Under the pieces are notes generated by a model that was not told where the DNA came from, did not search any database, and was given only the letters and a program-made list of their open reading frames with translations. A stretch of 23,266 nt of DNA. Source: an uncultured delta proteobacterium. Lineage in GTDB: Bacteria > RBG-13-61-14 > DRUE01. Position 1 is the stretch's first letter. The number at the start of each line of letters is the position of its first letter. Shown piece after piece: positions 7,142-15,435 of this stretch. The stretch lies in contig CAIUDS010000508.1 in the NCBI GenBank assembly GCA_903897985.1, forward strand, positions 1 to 23,266. Reading direction: 5' to 3'. The translations under genes and the position numbers were made by a program.

Positions 7142-8626
7142 CTATTCCTTATGCCGCAGGATGCTGTGGCGCCGGCCATACCAGAAATAGATCACTAACC
7201 CGATCAGGAGCCAGATGAAGAGCCGGAGCCAGTTTTCGCTGGGGAGCGAGAACATCAGCACCAGGCAGAAGAAGATCCCCAGGATGGGCACGAACGGAAA
7301 GAGCGGCGCCCGGAAGGGCCGGTGCGCTTCCGGGTGGCGGACGCGCATGACCAGCACGGCTATGCACACGATCGCGAACGCGAGCAGGGTTCCGATATTC
7401 ACGAGCTCGGCCAGGATCCTTAAGGGTATGAACGCGCCCATCAGGCCCACCAGGATTCCGGTCAGGATGGTGGATTTCCAGGGCGTCCTAAATCGTTCAT
7501 GCACGGCGGCGAAGAAACTCCTGGGTAACAACCCGTCGCGCGCCATGGCCAAAAGCACCCGGGGCTGGCTTAACATCAGAACCAGCATCACCGAGGTCAT
7601 CCCGGCCAGCGCGCCCAGCGCGACCAGGAACTGCGCCCAGGGAAGGCCTACCTGCCTGAAGGCGTCCGCCACCGGCGCGTCAATATTGATCTTGTCATAG
7701 GGCACCATGCCGGTGATCACCGCGGACACCGCGATATAAAGGACCGTGCAGATCACCAGCGAGACTATGATCCCGATCGGCACATCCCGTTGCGGATTTT
7801 TGGCTTCCTCCGCGTGTGTCGAGACCGAGTCAAAGCCGATGTAGGCGAAAAAAACCACCGCGGCCCCGGCCATCATCCCCAGCGGCTCGCCGCCCTTGGC
7901 GGTCATCCCGAACAGGGTCTTTCCAAAAAAGCTGATCCCGGTGTAGCCGTAGGGGGCGAACGGACGCCAGTTGGCGGGGTGAACATAAAACGCGCCCAGG
8001 CCGATCACCAGCAAAACGATGACCACCTTGATCGCCACCATCACGGTATTGAATCCGGCGCTCTCGCGGATGCCCTTGACCAGGATAATGGTGAGCAGGC
8101 CCGCGATCAGCAGCGCGGGCAGGTCCATCACCGCGCCGGTCGAGATGATCGCTCCGGCCACCGGGTCGTAATCAAAAGGCGCCCGCGCCACCGCGGCCGG
8201 AAGGGAAAGATTGAAAATGCTGAGAAAATTCTGGAAATAATGCGACCAGCCGTGCGAGACCGTGGCCGAGGCCACCGTGTATTCCAGGACCAGGTCCCAG
8301 CCGATGATCCAGGCGAACAACTCGCCCAACGTCGCATAGGCATAGGTATATGCGGAACCCGCCACCGGCACCATCGAGGCGAACTCCGCGTAGCACATGG
8401 CCGCGAAGATGCAGGCCATGCCCGAGACCACGAACGACCCGATCAGGGCCGGACCGGCCTTGTCATGCGCCGCGATCCCGGTCAGCACGAAAATGCCGGT
8501 GCCGATAATGCAACCGATCCCCAGGCTGGTGAGTTGCACCGGGCCCAGAATTCTCCGCAGCCGGTTCTCCCCCCGCATCTCCTCTCGCAGCAACTCCAGG
8601 GACTTCCTCGCAAACAGCTTTCTCAC
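7142..8626 (-). CDS. APC-superfamily amino acid permease (cationic amino acid transporter type)
   Basis: The product has 494 residues and about 12 to 13 hydrophobic segments. The first membrane segment holds GIGCIIGTGIF (36-46), the unwound helix that binds the substrate carboxylate in amino acid/polyamine/organocation transporters. The following MVPVAGSAYTYAYATLGE and GWDLVLEY blocks are typical of the CAT/YfnA-like branch, which imports amino acids by proton coupling. The start is a GTG at 8626 with AAGGAG 8 bases upstream; the next ATG would delete conserved sequence. It lies 49 bases after the acyl-CoA dehydrogenase gene and 51 bases before the M48 gene, which suggests co-transcription. 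The exact amino acid carried cannot be told. Confidence 0.93.
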   Translation of the reverse strand: MRKLFARKSLELLREEMRGENRLRRILGPVQLTSLGIGCIIGTGIFVLTGIAAHDKAGPALIGSFVVSGMACIFAAMCYAEFASMVPVAGSAYTYAYATLGELFAWIIGWDLVLEYTVASATVSHGWSHYFQNFLSIFNLSLPAAVARAPFDYDPVAGAIISTGAVMDLPALLIAGLLTIILVKGIRESAGFNTVMVAIKVVIVLLVIGLGAFYVHPANWRPFAPYGYTGISFFGKTLFGMTAKGGEPLGMMAGAAVVFFAYIGFDSVSTHAEEAKNPQRDVPIGIIVSLVICTVLYIAVSAVITGMVPYDKINIDAPVADAFRQVGLPWAQFLVALGALAGMTSVMLVLMLSQPRVLLAMARDGLLPRSFFAAVHERFRTPWKSTILTGILVGLMGAFIPLRILAELVNIGTLLAFAIVCIAVLVMRVRHPEAHRPFRAPLFPFVPILGIFFCLVLMFSLPSENWLRLFIWLLIGLVIYFWYGRRHSILRHKE

Positions 8627-8675
8627 TATCTACACTCCTTGAATATCAATTTGCGCCTCCACGCCGATTCGCCCA

Positions 8676-9815
8676 TTAAATCGGAATCCTTCGGCTGATC
8701 AACTCCTTCATAATCTCCGTCGTGCCCGCGTAAATCGTCCCCACCCGCACATCCCGATACATCCGCGCGATCGGATACTCTTCCATATACCCATACCCGC
8801 CGAAAAATTGCAGGCACTCGTCAACCATGTCCTTCAGCGTCTCCGTCGTCCAGTATTTCGCCATGCAGGTCTCGGTCGTGACATCCTGTTTCGCCATGTG
8901 TTCCTCGATCAGCCGATCCACAAACGCCCGCGCCAGCTCCGCCTGCGTGTACATCTCCGCCATCTTGAACCTTATCCACTGGAACTTCGAGAGCGGCCGG
9001 CCGAATGCCACCCGCTCATTGATGTATTTCTTGGTGATGTCCAAAACCCCGAACATCCCGGCCACGCTCCCGATCGCGCAAACCAGCCGCTCCTGCTGCA
9101 GCTTCTCCATCAGATACAAAAACCCTCTGCCTTCCTGACCGAGCAGGTTCTCCGCCGGGATTTCGCAATCCTCGAATGCCAGCTCCGCGGTGTCCTGCGA
9201 ATGATACCCGATCTTCTCCAGCTTCCGAGCCTTGATGTATCCCTTCATGCCGTCCTCAACCAGAAACAGGCTCATCCCCTGGCTGGCCTTCTCGGCCTTG
9301 AGATCGGTCTTGGCCGCCACGATCACGGTGTTGTTGAGGATCCCGTTACTGATGAAGGTCTTGCTCCCGTTCAGGATGTAACGGTCGCCCTTCTTGGCCG
9401 CGGTGGTCTTGATCGCCTGCAAGTCCGATCCCGCGAACGGCTCGGTCATGGCCACGGCCAGAATGTTCTCGCCGGTGCAGGCCCCGGGCAGATACCTCTT
9501 CTTCTGCGCCTCGGTCCCGTAGGTATATATGTACGGCGCGCATACATCCGAATGCAGGATATACATCACGCCCGGATAGGCCGCCAGTTCCTCCAGGATC
9601 ACCACCGAGTAAAGGAAATCCGCGCCCGAGCCGCCGTATTCCTCCGGCACCCACGGACACAGGAACCCTTGCGCCCCGGCCTTCGGATATATCTCGCGCG
9701 GACAGATCCCGTCCTTTTCCCACTTCTCGTAATTGGGCGTGATCTCCTTTTCGACAAACTTCTTCACCTGGCCCCGGAAAATCTCGTGCTCCTCTTTGAA
9801 CAGTCTCCTTTTCAT
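8676..9815 (-). CDS. Acyl-CoA dehydrogenase, long-chain/isovaleryl type active site
   Basis: This FAD enzyme has 379 residues, the usual family length. It oxidises an acyl-CoA to the trans-2-enoyl-CoA and passes electrons to an electron transfer flavoprotein. The helical N-domain is followed by AMTEPFAGSDLQ (122-133), a conserved flavin-contact block, then the beta domain (SKTFISNG, 151-158) and the C-terminal helical domain with FGRPLSKFQ (271-279) and CLQFFGGYGYMEEYPI. The usual Glu of the YEGT motif is replaced by YAGT (362-365). A Glu is present in QQERLV (Glu242), which is where long-chain and isovaleryl-CoA dehydrogenases keep their catalytic base. The ATG at 9815 has AAGGAGG 6 bases upstream; a longer open frame upstream has no such site. 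Substrate length is not certain, and no ETF or thiolase gene lies nearby. Confidence 0.95.
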   Translation of the reverse strand: MKRRLFKEEHEIFRGQVKKFVEKEITPNYEKWEKDGICPREIYPKAGAQGFLCPWVPEEYGGSGADFLYSVVILEELAAYPGVMYILHSDVCAPYIYTYGTEAQKKRYLPGACTGENILAVAMTEPFAGSDLQAIKTTAAKKGDRYILNGSKTFISNGILNNTVIVAAKTDLKAEKASQGMSLFLVEDGMKGYIKARKLEKIGYHSQDTAELAFEDCEIPAENLLGQEGRGFLYLMEKLQQERLVCAIGSVAGMFGVLDITKKYINERVAFGRPLSKFQWIRFKMAEMYTQAELARAFVDRLIEEHMAKQDVTTETCMAKYWTTETLKDMVDECLQFFGGYGYMEEYPIARMYRDVRVGTIYAGTTEIMKELISRRIPI

Positions 9816-9845
9816 AACTACCCTCCTTGATCTTGAATTGCCACT

Positions 9846-9874
9846 ATCATATCGGGATTTCCTTCCGCGAGCAA
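9846..9874 (-). promoter_or_regulatory. Possible internal promoter before the acyl-CoA dehydrogenase gene
   Basis: On the minus strand TTGCTC (9874-9869) is followed by a 17-base spacer and TATGAT (9851-9846). The -10 box is good (five of six) but the -35 box is poor (three of six). The 193-base gap before this gene, the largest in the cluster, fits an extra promoter for the last three genes. Confidence 0.35.
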
Positions 9875-9942
9875 GAAAAATCCTGGCCTCTTTTCCACTC
9901 GCTCCCGCCCGCTTACTCCCGCGGCCGTCTTGTCCGCCATGC

Positions 9943-9960
9943 TCCCGCGTATCCGCGGGA
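9943..9960. repeat. Perfect 7-bp palindrome in the 193-base gap
   Basis: TCCCGCG, a TATC loop and CGCGGGA form a perfect hairpin about 50 bases beyond the stop of the S15 gene on the minus strand. There is no T-run, so it may protect or end the upstream message, or may be one of the short intergenic palindromes seen elsewhere in the window. Confidence 0.4.
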
Positions 9961-10008
9961 TAATCCGAGCGAAGCCGGATGCTCCTTTGCGGTGAATTGG
10001 TTACTCGT

Positions 10009-11877
10009 TTATTTTTCCGAAACCACGGGCAAGTCCATGGCGGAGGCATGGGTCGTTGAGCGATAAAAAGTCAGGTTCGGCTCCGGGCTCGAGGGCAGGA
10101 CAAAATGATCCTTGTCCGCGCCGGCGATGGCGACGCGGATGCGGTGTCCCTTTCGGAACAGGACCGAGGTGGGCTGCAGGCCAAAAGTAATCGTCGCGAT
10201 TTCCCCGGGGACCATCGGCTCCGCGTCCTTGCTTTCAAAGGTGTGATAGGGGATGTTGCTGGGCATCACATAAGGCGGCTTGTTTGCGCTCACCTTGCGG
10301 CAGATGCCCCGGAGCATCCCCTCGGTGATATATGACACGGTGTTGCCCGGAGACACATCCTCCAGATAGACGAAGAACTGTCCGTCCGTGGCGGTGGAGG
10401 AGACAAAGAGCCTGACCACCGGATGGCCGGTTACCTCCAGGTCCCGATCCAGAGGCGCGGTTTCATAGACCAGGAGTTTCTGGTCCGCCTTTGCGCGGTC
10501 CGGGTATCCGATCGGGACCGTGGCGAGGTTGACCAGGGAATTGTAGCGCGAACTATTGCCGGTGCCCGCGCTATAGTCCACCTGGTAACTATCCGAGCCG
10601 GCGTTCGTGGCCGGCGCTTGCGTGGTCAAGGCATGTCCCTCGGAAAAATAATAAGTGGCGGTCCGAGCCGGGGGCGGCCAATTTTGCGCGCTCTTCCACG
10701 CTTCCGCGCCCATGGTGTAATAATAAACCCGCGGCTCGTCCATGATCCCGTTCGGGATGCCCTTGAGCTGATAGTCAAAAAAGCGGACCAACTCGGCCTG
10801 ATGGTCAAAGGTGTTTTTCCGCGAACTGCGGAAGGGGCTGATGTTCTCGCGGCCGCCGTGGGGCCAGGGCCCGATGATCAGCTTTTTGCAGTTGGGCAGG
10901 GTAAGGAAGCGGTAAATGGAGGGCGCGGTGTAAGCGCCGTCAAACCATCCGGTATAGGAATAGATGACTGCGCCCGAGGCTTGCAGCTGGTCCTGATAAA
11001 AATAAGGGCTGATTTGCTCGATCTTCAAACCATAGTCTTCCCAGGTGTCATCGCGGAACTGGTGCATCTTGCTCTGAATATAAACATCGCCGTTTTTTTC
11101 ATGGTCCTTCAGCACCCGCTTCAAGTCCTTGATCGCGGCAAGGCCTTTTCCCGCGGGCTTGACCCCGGGGATGCCGGAGAGGCGGATCGAGCCCGGCTTC
11201 ATCATTTGCAAGAGCGCGCCCGTATCGTTCCGGTCCAGGGCCTGGTCGGTCCGGTTCCAGCTATCGAGAAACCAGGCCAAATGGATGCCGCCTGGATAGA
11301 CAATGTCGGGATAGGTGTCAAACAGGCTGTAACGGATCACCGCGGCCTTGACCGCGGGATGGCGATTGGTAAGCAGGAACTCCGCGGTGGCGCCGGTATA
11401 GCTGGCGCCATAAGCGCCCACGGTCCCGTTGCACCAGGGCTGGGCGATGATCCAGTCCACCAGGTCCGCGCCGTCCTTTACCTCGGCCTCGGACCATGGA
11501 TACGGCCAAGTCCCGAAGCTGGCGCCGGTCCCGCGCACATCCACCTTGACCACGGCATAGCCGTAGGAGGTCAGATATTTGTCGGTCCCGTCGTTCATGA
11601 GCGGGATGACCATGGAGCGCCAATAGCGGGTCTGGAACAAAAGCGCGGGGATTTTTTCCTGGGCCGGAAGCCCTTGGGGCAGGCAGGCATCAACCGCCAG
11701 CCGGACCCCGTCGCGCATGGGGACATATTGGGAAATGCATTTCATGCCCTGATAGAGCGGCCGGCTGTAGCCCTGGTATTTTCCGGGTGCGCTGACTTTT
11801 TCCTCGCCGCTCCCCGGCGCCGCCGCGGCCAAGACCAGAAGCATCCCAATGGTTCCCGCAAAAAATTTCGCTCTCAT
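10009..11877 (-). CDS. Secreted S15 / CocE-NonD family serine hydrolase
   Basis: This is a 622-residue protein with a signal peptide (about 1-24). The alpha/beta-hydrolase core has VRGTGAS (oxyanion region), the nucleophile elbow GAYGASYTG with Ser159, Asp313 in GWFDGAYTA and His340 in GPWPHGG, so a full catalytic triad is present. Residues about 380-615 form the C-terminal jelly roll of the X-Pro dipeptidyl-peptidase family. Members cut after Xaa-Pro, or hydrolyse esters and amides such as cocaine or glutaryl-cephalosporins; which activity applies cannot be told. The ATG at 11877 has GAGGAG 8 bases upstream. It follows the GH172 gene by 52 bases, a gap that contains a palindrome. Export suggests a role in breaking down extracellular or periplasmic substrates. 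Confidence 0.92.
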   Translation of the reverse strand: MRAKFFAGTIGMLLVLAAAAPGSGEEKVSAPGKYQGYSRPLYQGMKCISQYVPMRDGVRLAVDACLPQGLPAQEKIPALLFQTRYWRSMVIPLMNDGTDKYLTSYGYAVVKVDVRGTGASFGTWPYPWSEAEVKDGADLVDWIIAQPWCNGTVGAYGASYTGATAEFLLTNRHPAVKAAVIRYSLFDTYPDIVYPGGIHLAWFLDSWNRTDQALDRNDTGALLQMMKPGSIRLSGIPGVKPAGKGLAAIKDLKRVLKDHEKNGDVYIQSKMHQFRDDTWEDYGLKIEQISPYFYQDQLQASGAVIYSYTGWFDGAYTAPSIYRFLTLPNCKKLIIGPWPHGGRENISPFRSSRKNTFDHQAELVRFFDYQLKGIPNGIMDEPRVYYYTMGAEAWKSAQNWPPPARTATYYFSEGHALTTQAPATNAGSDSYQVDYSAGTGNSSRYNSLVNLATVPIGYPDRAKADQKLLVYETAPLDRDLEVTGHPVVRLFVSSTATDGQFFVYLEDVSPGNTVSYITEGMLRGICRKVSANKPPYVMPSNIPYHTFESKDAEPMVPGEIATITFGLQPTSVLFRKGHRIRVAIAGADKDHFVLPSSPEPNLTFYRSTTHASAMDLPVVSEK

Positions 11878-11899
11878 GCTATTTGCTCCTCTTGGGCTT

Positions 11900-11919
11900 G
11901 GGCGTATGGCGATACGCCC
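11900..11919. repeat. Short palindrome GGGCGTAT-GGCG-ATACGCCC
   Basis: A perfect 8-bp stem with a 4-base loop fills the 52-base gap between the S15 and GH172 genes. On the minus strand it reads within GTAGGGGCGTATCGCC. I recall very similar dispersed intergenic palindromes in many uncultured bacteria. It may be a REP-like element, a message stabiliser or a weak attenuator; no T-run follows. Confidence 0.5.
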
Positions 11920-11929
11920 CTACTTTGTG

Positions 11930-13501
11930 TCAGGGTAATTCATACCAATAAGCCACGCTCGAATAGTCGTCTCCGCGGGTCTGGCTGACCTCGAAGGTGA
12001 AGATCCAATGGGGCGAGACCCAGGAGGTGCCCAGAACTTCGTAGCTGGTCTTGATCGCCGAGGAGAAGGGCAAATAGTCCGTGAGCCGGAAGCGGTAGGC
12101 GATGTTATCGCCGAGAGTTTTTTCGCAGGCCGGGTTGCGCAGCCGCGGGATAATCTGGGCGGCGATCGTTTCCTTGCAGGCCGGGACCACCGGCAGGGTT
12201 CCGGACACCGGGGCAAACTCCGGTTTGTATCCCCAGCCCCAGTTGAACTCGTCCTCCGTGCCGGTGCCCTGGATCTGCGGCTTGGCGGCATTATCAATCC
12301 AGTCCATCTCGTCGCCCTCTCCCCACCAGAGTGTGCCCACGCTTTTGGTGAACAGCGCCGCGCCCAAATAATTGCCTTTTCCTGTTTCCTCGAGCACCCG
12401 GTAGTTGGTCTCGGGGTTGATGGGACTCCAGAAGCGGATGGTGTTTTCCTTGGTCACATTGGTCTCGTAGTCCTGGCTGCGATAAAAGGCATGGAAGCGC
12501 ATGGCGTTGGCCGGGAGGGAGTCGCGCTTTTCATAGAGCGCAATGATCTGAACCTTGCGGTCCGCGCCCAGGGCGGAAACGCTGATGTTAGCAGCGGAAG
12601 AGAAGGGCATGGGGAAGGCGGCGACATATCCGTCCTTGCCGGCGGCGATGAAAAAGTTTTTGAGCGAGCCGCCCGGCCATTTTTCCTTGAGGTCGGGCGA
12701 GTTGATGAAGAAGGCTTCGAGCGGCACGCCCACGGCGTGTTCTTTCTGGCCGTCCCAGCGGATCGTTAGTTTAAGTCCCGCGAGCGGGTCCGCGGGGTTG
12801 GCCGGGTTTTTGACGATGAGCTTGCGGATGACGCCGGCGCCTTTCAAATTCAGCGCAACCTCCGAACCGATGCCCGAGGCCTCGGCGCGGAGGAGTCCGG
12901 CCTCGCTCAGGTCGAGCGGGTTTTGGCTCCAGAAGGCGCGCGCCGCCGGGAGCAAGGGGTCCGTGAGCGCCGTGCTCTTCTTGAAAGAGGTCACCTTGAC
13001 CGAGGGGTCATAGGTCATGTAGCTGACCTGGTAATAGGCCGGGAAATCAAAGCCGATGGCGGTGACGATGATGGATTTCTCGAACGGGATGGGCAGGTAG
13101 TTGGCGTGTCCGGCGATGAACTCCCCTGGCAGGCCCGGGCATTTCCCCGTGGTGTAGTCTTTGAAGCCGCAGACGATCTCGGGCTTTTTCGAGCCGTCCA
13201 GGTAGACCTTGAGCGTGCCCATGGCCAGCGCGGTCCAGATCCGATAGACGCAGCCCGGCCCGCTGACTTGGGCCAGGATTTTTTCGCCGCGATATTTGCC
13301 CTGGCCGTGGATCATGTCCAGGTTGCCGCCCTTGAGGTCGGTGGACGAATACATCCCGGCCTTGACCTGGTCCGAGTAAATCCAGAGATGATCAAATCCG
13401 GTCATGGCGGCCAGCCCGACGGGCGGCGCGCTCTCTTCGGCAACCCCGCGCATGGTCAAAATCACCCCGGCCAGCAACCCGATCAGCATCGCTTTTTTCA
13501 T
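11930..13501 (-). CDS. Secreted GH172 (DUF2961) family glycosidase
   Basis: This 523-residue protein starts with a signal peptide (about 1-22). The N-terminal region has SSTDLKGGNLD and GCVYRIWTA, typical of DUF2961, now glycoside hydrolase family 172. Its known members act on alpha-fructofuranosyl or arabinofuranosyl linkages, such as difructose anhydrides and D-arabinan. Two Glu lie in GEGDE (Glu395) and GTGTEDEF (Glu416). They are 21 residues apart, the same spacing I recall for the catalytic pair Glu270/Glu291 of the characterised enzyme. The sequence folds as two beta-rich halves. The ATG at 13501 has GGAGGAGGA just upstream. Its place in an operon with another secreted hydrolase supports use of an external glycan. 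The exact sugar cannot be told. Confidence 0.9.
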   Translation of the reverse strand: MKKAMLIGLLAGVILTMRGVAEESAPPVGLAAMTGFDHLWIYSDQVKAGMYSSTDLKGGNLDMIHGQGKYRGEKILAQVSGPGCVYRIWTALAMGTLKVYLDGSKKPEIVCGFKDYTTGKCPGLPGEFIAGHANYLPIPFEKSIIVTAIGFDFPAYYQVSYMTYDPSVKVTSFKKSTALTDPLLPAARAFWSQNPLDLSEAGLLRAEASGIGSEVALNLKGAGVIRKLIVKNPANPADPLAGLKLTIRWDGQKEHAVGVPLEAFFINSPDLKEKWPGGSLKNFFIAAGKDGYVAAFPMPFSSAANISVSALGADRKVQIIALYEKRDSLPANAMRFHAFYRSQDYETNVTKENTIRFWSPINPETNYRVLEETGKGNYLGAALFTKSVGTLWWGEGDEMDWIDNAAKPQIQGTGTEDEFNWGWGYKPEFAPVSGTLPVVPACKETIAAQIIPRLRNPACEKTLGDNIAYRFRLTDYLPFSSAIKTSYEVLGTSWVSPHWIFTFEVSQTRGDDYSSVAYWYELP

Positions 13502-13528
13502 AACTCCTCCTCCGGGGCGCGCACCCCA

Positions 13529-13574
13529 TTCGTGATGCGGCCCGCGTTCGTGATGCGGACACTCTTGTCCGCAT
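13529..13574. repeat. Direct repeat TTCGTGATGCGG and an 8-bp hairpin next to the alcohol dehydrogenase stop
   Basis: TTCGTGATGCGG occurs at 13529-13540 and 13547-13558. The second copy runs into the hairpin ATGCGGAC-ACTCTT-GTCCGCAT (13553-13574), three bases beyond the stop of the alcohol dehydrogenase gene on the minus strand. This looks like a short mobile or REP-like intergenic element and could also hold back read-through or protect the message. Confidence 0.5.
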
Positions 13575-13577
13575 ACC

Positions 13578-14720
13578 TTACAGCGCCAGCTTCAAAATCT
13601 TCTCGATATCCTTGCGCGTCAATTTCTTGACCACGCCCATCGAGCCCATGCGAAAGGCGTTGTTGGCGATGGTCTTGAGTTCCTTCGAGCCGATCCCCAG
13701 TTCGGAAAGCGAAACCGGCGCGCCCCATTTCGAGTAGATGGTCCGCATCTTCTTGACCGCGGATTCCGCGTTCCTAGCTCCCCAGACTTGTTTCGCCCAG
13801 CGCGAGAAGGTTTTCGGGTTGTATTTCCGCAGGTATAGAATCCAGGCCGGGAACACGATGCCCAGGCCGGTCCCGTGCGCGACCTCCGGATGGATGGCGC
13901 TGATCCCGTGCTCGATCTTGTGGGCGGACCAGTCGCCGCCCTTGAGCGCAACCGCGCTCACGCCGTTATGGGCCATGGTCGCGGCCCAGACCAGGCTGGC
14001 GCGCGCGTTGTAATCGCGCGGATGGGCCTGGAGCCGGTCGGTCATGGTGATGATGGTGCGCATGAGCGATTCGCACACGGCCATCGAGACTTCCTGGTCG
14101 GTCCCGACAAAATAGTTTTCCATCACATGCGAGAGCGCGTCAATGGCGCCGTTCACGGTCTGCTCCCACGGGAGGCGCATCTGCACCGAGGGGTCAACGA
14201 TGGAGACTAATGGAAAAAGAGCGTCCGCGCCGATGGCCCATTTCTTTTTTTCGTCGGCCTTGGTGAGCACGGCCCACTGGTTCATCTCGGAGGCCGTGGC
14301 GGAGAGGGTGAGCACGGTGAAGAGCGGGAGCGCGCGCTTGATCTCGACGCGTCCCTCGAACACCTCCCAGATATCGCTGAGGTAAAATCCCGCGGCCACG
14401 GATTTGGCCGAGTCAATGACCGAGCCGCCGCCCACGGCCAAAACCGCGTCCACCTTTTCCGCATGCGCGAGCTTGATGGCCTCATAGACTTTGGTGAGGA
14501 CGGGATTGGGCTGCACCCCCCAGAGCTCGACCCATTTGATCCCCGCGGCTTGAAGCGACTTCACCGCGCCGTCATAAGCCCCATTCTTCTTGCTCGAGCC
14601 CTGGCCCGCCAGCAGAAGAACTTTCTTGTGGCCGTGCTTTTTTATCGCGGGTCCGAGTTCCCTGATCGCGCCTTTCCCGAAAATGATTTTCGTCGGATTC
14701 CAAAATTTGAAGTTTTCCAT
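13578..14720 (-). CDS. Iron-containing (group III) alcohol dehydrogenase, YqhD/BdhA-like
   Basis: This 380-residue NAD(P)-dependent dehydrogenase interconverts alcohols and aldehydes. The N-domain carries LLAGQGSSKKNG (about 36-47) and GGGSVIDSAK (97-106), the nucleotide-binding loops of the butanol dehydrogenase/YqhD branch. Metal ligands are visible as Asp194 and His198 (GAIDALSH), His267 (WSAH) and His282 (VAHG). The last spacing is one residue longer than in YqhD, as in some clostridial and archaeal relatives. The start is the ATG at 14720 with GGAGAGGAA upstream; a longer frame reads out of phase through the flavin reductase gene and is not real. It follows that gene by 29 bases, which suggests a shared redox task. 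The aldehyde or alcohol substrate is unknown. Confidence 0.93.
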   Translation of the reverse strand: MENFKFWNPTKIIFGKGAIRELGPAIKKHGHKKVLLLAGQGSSKKNGAYDGAVKSLQAAGIKWVELWGVQPNPVLTKVYEAIKLAHAEKVDAVLAVGGGSVIDSAKSVAAGFYLSDIWEVFEGRVEIKRALPLFTVLTLSATASEMNQWAVLTKADEKKKWAIGADALFPLVSIVDPSVQMRLPWEQTVNGAIDALSHVMENYFVGTDQEVSMAVCESLMRTIITMTDRLQAHPRDYNARASLVWAATMAHNGVSAVALKGGDWSAHKIEHGISAIHPEVAHGTGLGIVFPAWILYLRKYNPKTFSRWAKQVWGARNAESAVKKMRTIYSKWGAPVSLSELGIGSKELKTIANNAFRMGSMGVVKKLTRKDIEKILKLAL

Positions 14721-14749
14721 TCGTTCCTCTCCTATCTGTAATCTGTAAT

Positions 14750-15322
14750 CTATTTGTGTTTGCCCGAAAAAGTTTTTCCGATTTTCCAGGCCGGTCCCAC
14801 CGCCTTGCCCAGCGCCCAATACCGGTTGTCCGGCACGGTGAACACCATGGGCTTGATCTTTCTCACATCCGGCGCGCCGCGGGTCAGACATTTTTTGTCC
14901 ACATAGACCTCCATGATCTCGCCCAGCACCAACTCGTCCGCCTCCAGCGGAATGATCCGCACCAACCGGCATTCGAGGTTCACCGCGCATTCCTCGATCA
15001 TGGGCGCGGTCTTGAGTTTGCCGTAGAAAGACTTGAACACGCCCGACTTGTCCACCCGGTGGCCTGAGTAGATGCCGCAAAAGTCGGTCGCTTTCACGAG
15101 TTTGGGCGACGGGATGTTCACGCTGAAGGTTTTGTTCTTTTTGATCCCGAGGTTGGTGTAATGCTTGCGGCCCAGGCCCAGCGCGATTATGGCCGGCTGA
15201 AGGTTCACGATCCCGGCGAACGCCACGGTGAGATAGTTGGGCCTGCCCTTGACCTGCGCGCCCACCAGCACCACCGGCATCGGATACAGATACGGCCCCG
15301 GACCCACTTTGACTTTTGCCAT
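14750..15322 (-). CDS. Flavin reductase-like FMN-binding protein
   Basis: This is a 190-residue protein, normal for the flavin reductase-like (split beta-barrel) family. It has the block YLYPMPVVLVGA, then GRPNYLTVAF, then a PAIIALGLGRKHYTNLGI stretch and FSVNIPSPKLV followed by CGIYSGHRVDKSG, which together form the FMN site and dimer contact in this family. Such proteins reduce free FMN with NAD(P)H for a partner oxygenase, or act as flavin-bound electron carriers. The ATG at 15322 has GGAGGTG 6 bases upstream and is preferred over an upstream start. It is the first gene of the seven-gene minus-strand cluster, behind a promoter at 15372-15399. No monooxygenase partner is seen nearby. Confidence 0.9.
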   Translation of the reverse strand: MAKVKVGPGPYLYPMPVVLVGAQVKGRPNYLTVAFAGIVNLQPAIIALGLGRKHYTNLGIKKNKTFSVNIPSPKLVKATDFCGIYSGHRVDKSGVFKSFYGKLKTAPMIEECAVNLECRLVRIIPLEADELVLGEIMEVYVDKKCLTRGAPDVRKIKPMVFTVPDNRYWALGKAVGPAWKIGKTFSGKHK

Positions 15323-15371
15323 TCTCGACACCTCCCGGGTCAATCTCTCGACCTGAAATCGTTTCCGGTCT

Positions 15372-15399
15372 ATTATATAATTGATTGCCGCGATTCCAA
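15372..15399 (-). promoter_or_regulatory. Promoter of the seven-gene minus-strand cluster
   Basis: On the minus strand TTGGAA (15399-15394) is followed by a 16-base spacer and a perfect TATAAT (15377-15372). The start of transcription would be near 15365, giving a leader of about 43 bases to the flavin reductase ATG. It lies in the 113-base divergent gap. I see only a weak candidate for the plus strand here (TATTAT at 15371-15376 with a poor -35 box). Confidence 0.6.
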
Positions 15400-15435
15400 A
15401 AACCGGGGCGCGGCTCTTTAGAAAAGGAGGCCCTA

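Noticed and set aside
8808..9830. 340-codon open frame antisense to the acyl-CoA dehydrogenase gene
   Set aside because: No recognisable domain; shadow of a strongly conserved enzyme.
10423..11988. 521-codon open frame antisense to the S15 gene
   Set aside because: No family motif or ribosome site, and it mirrors codons of a gene with a full catalytic triad. Long antisense frames are common in GC-rich DNA.
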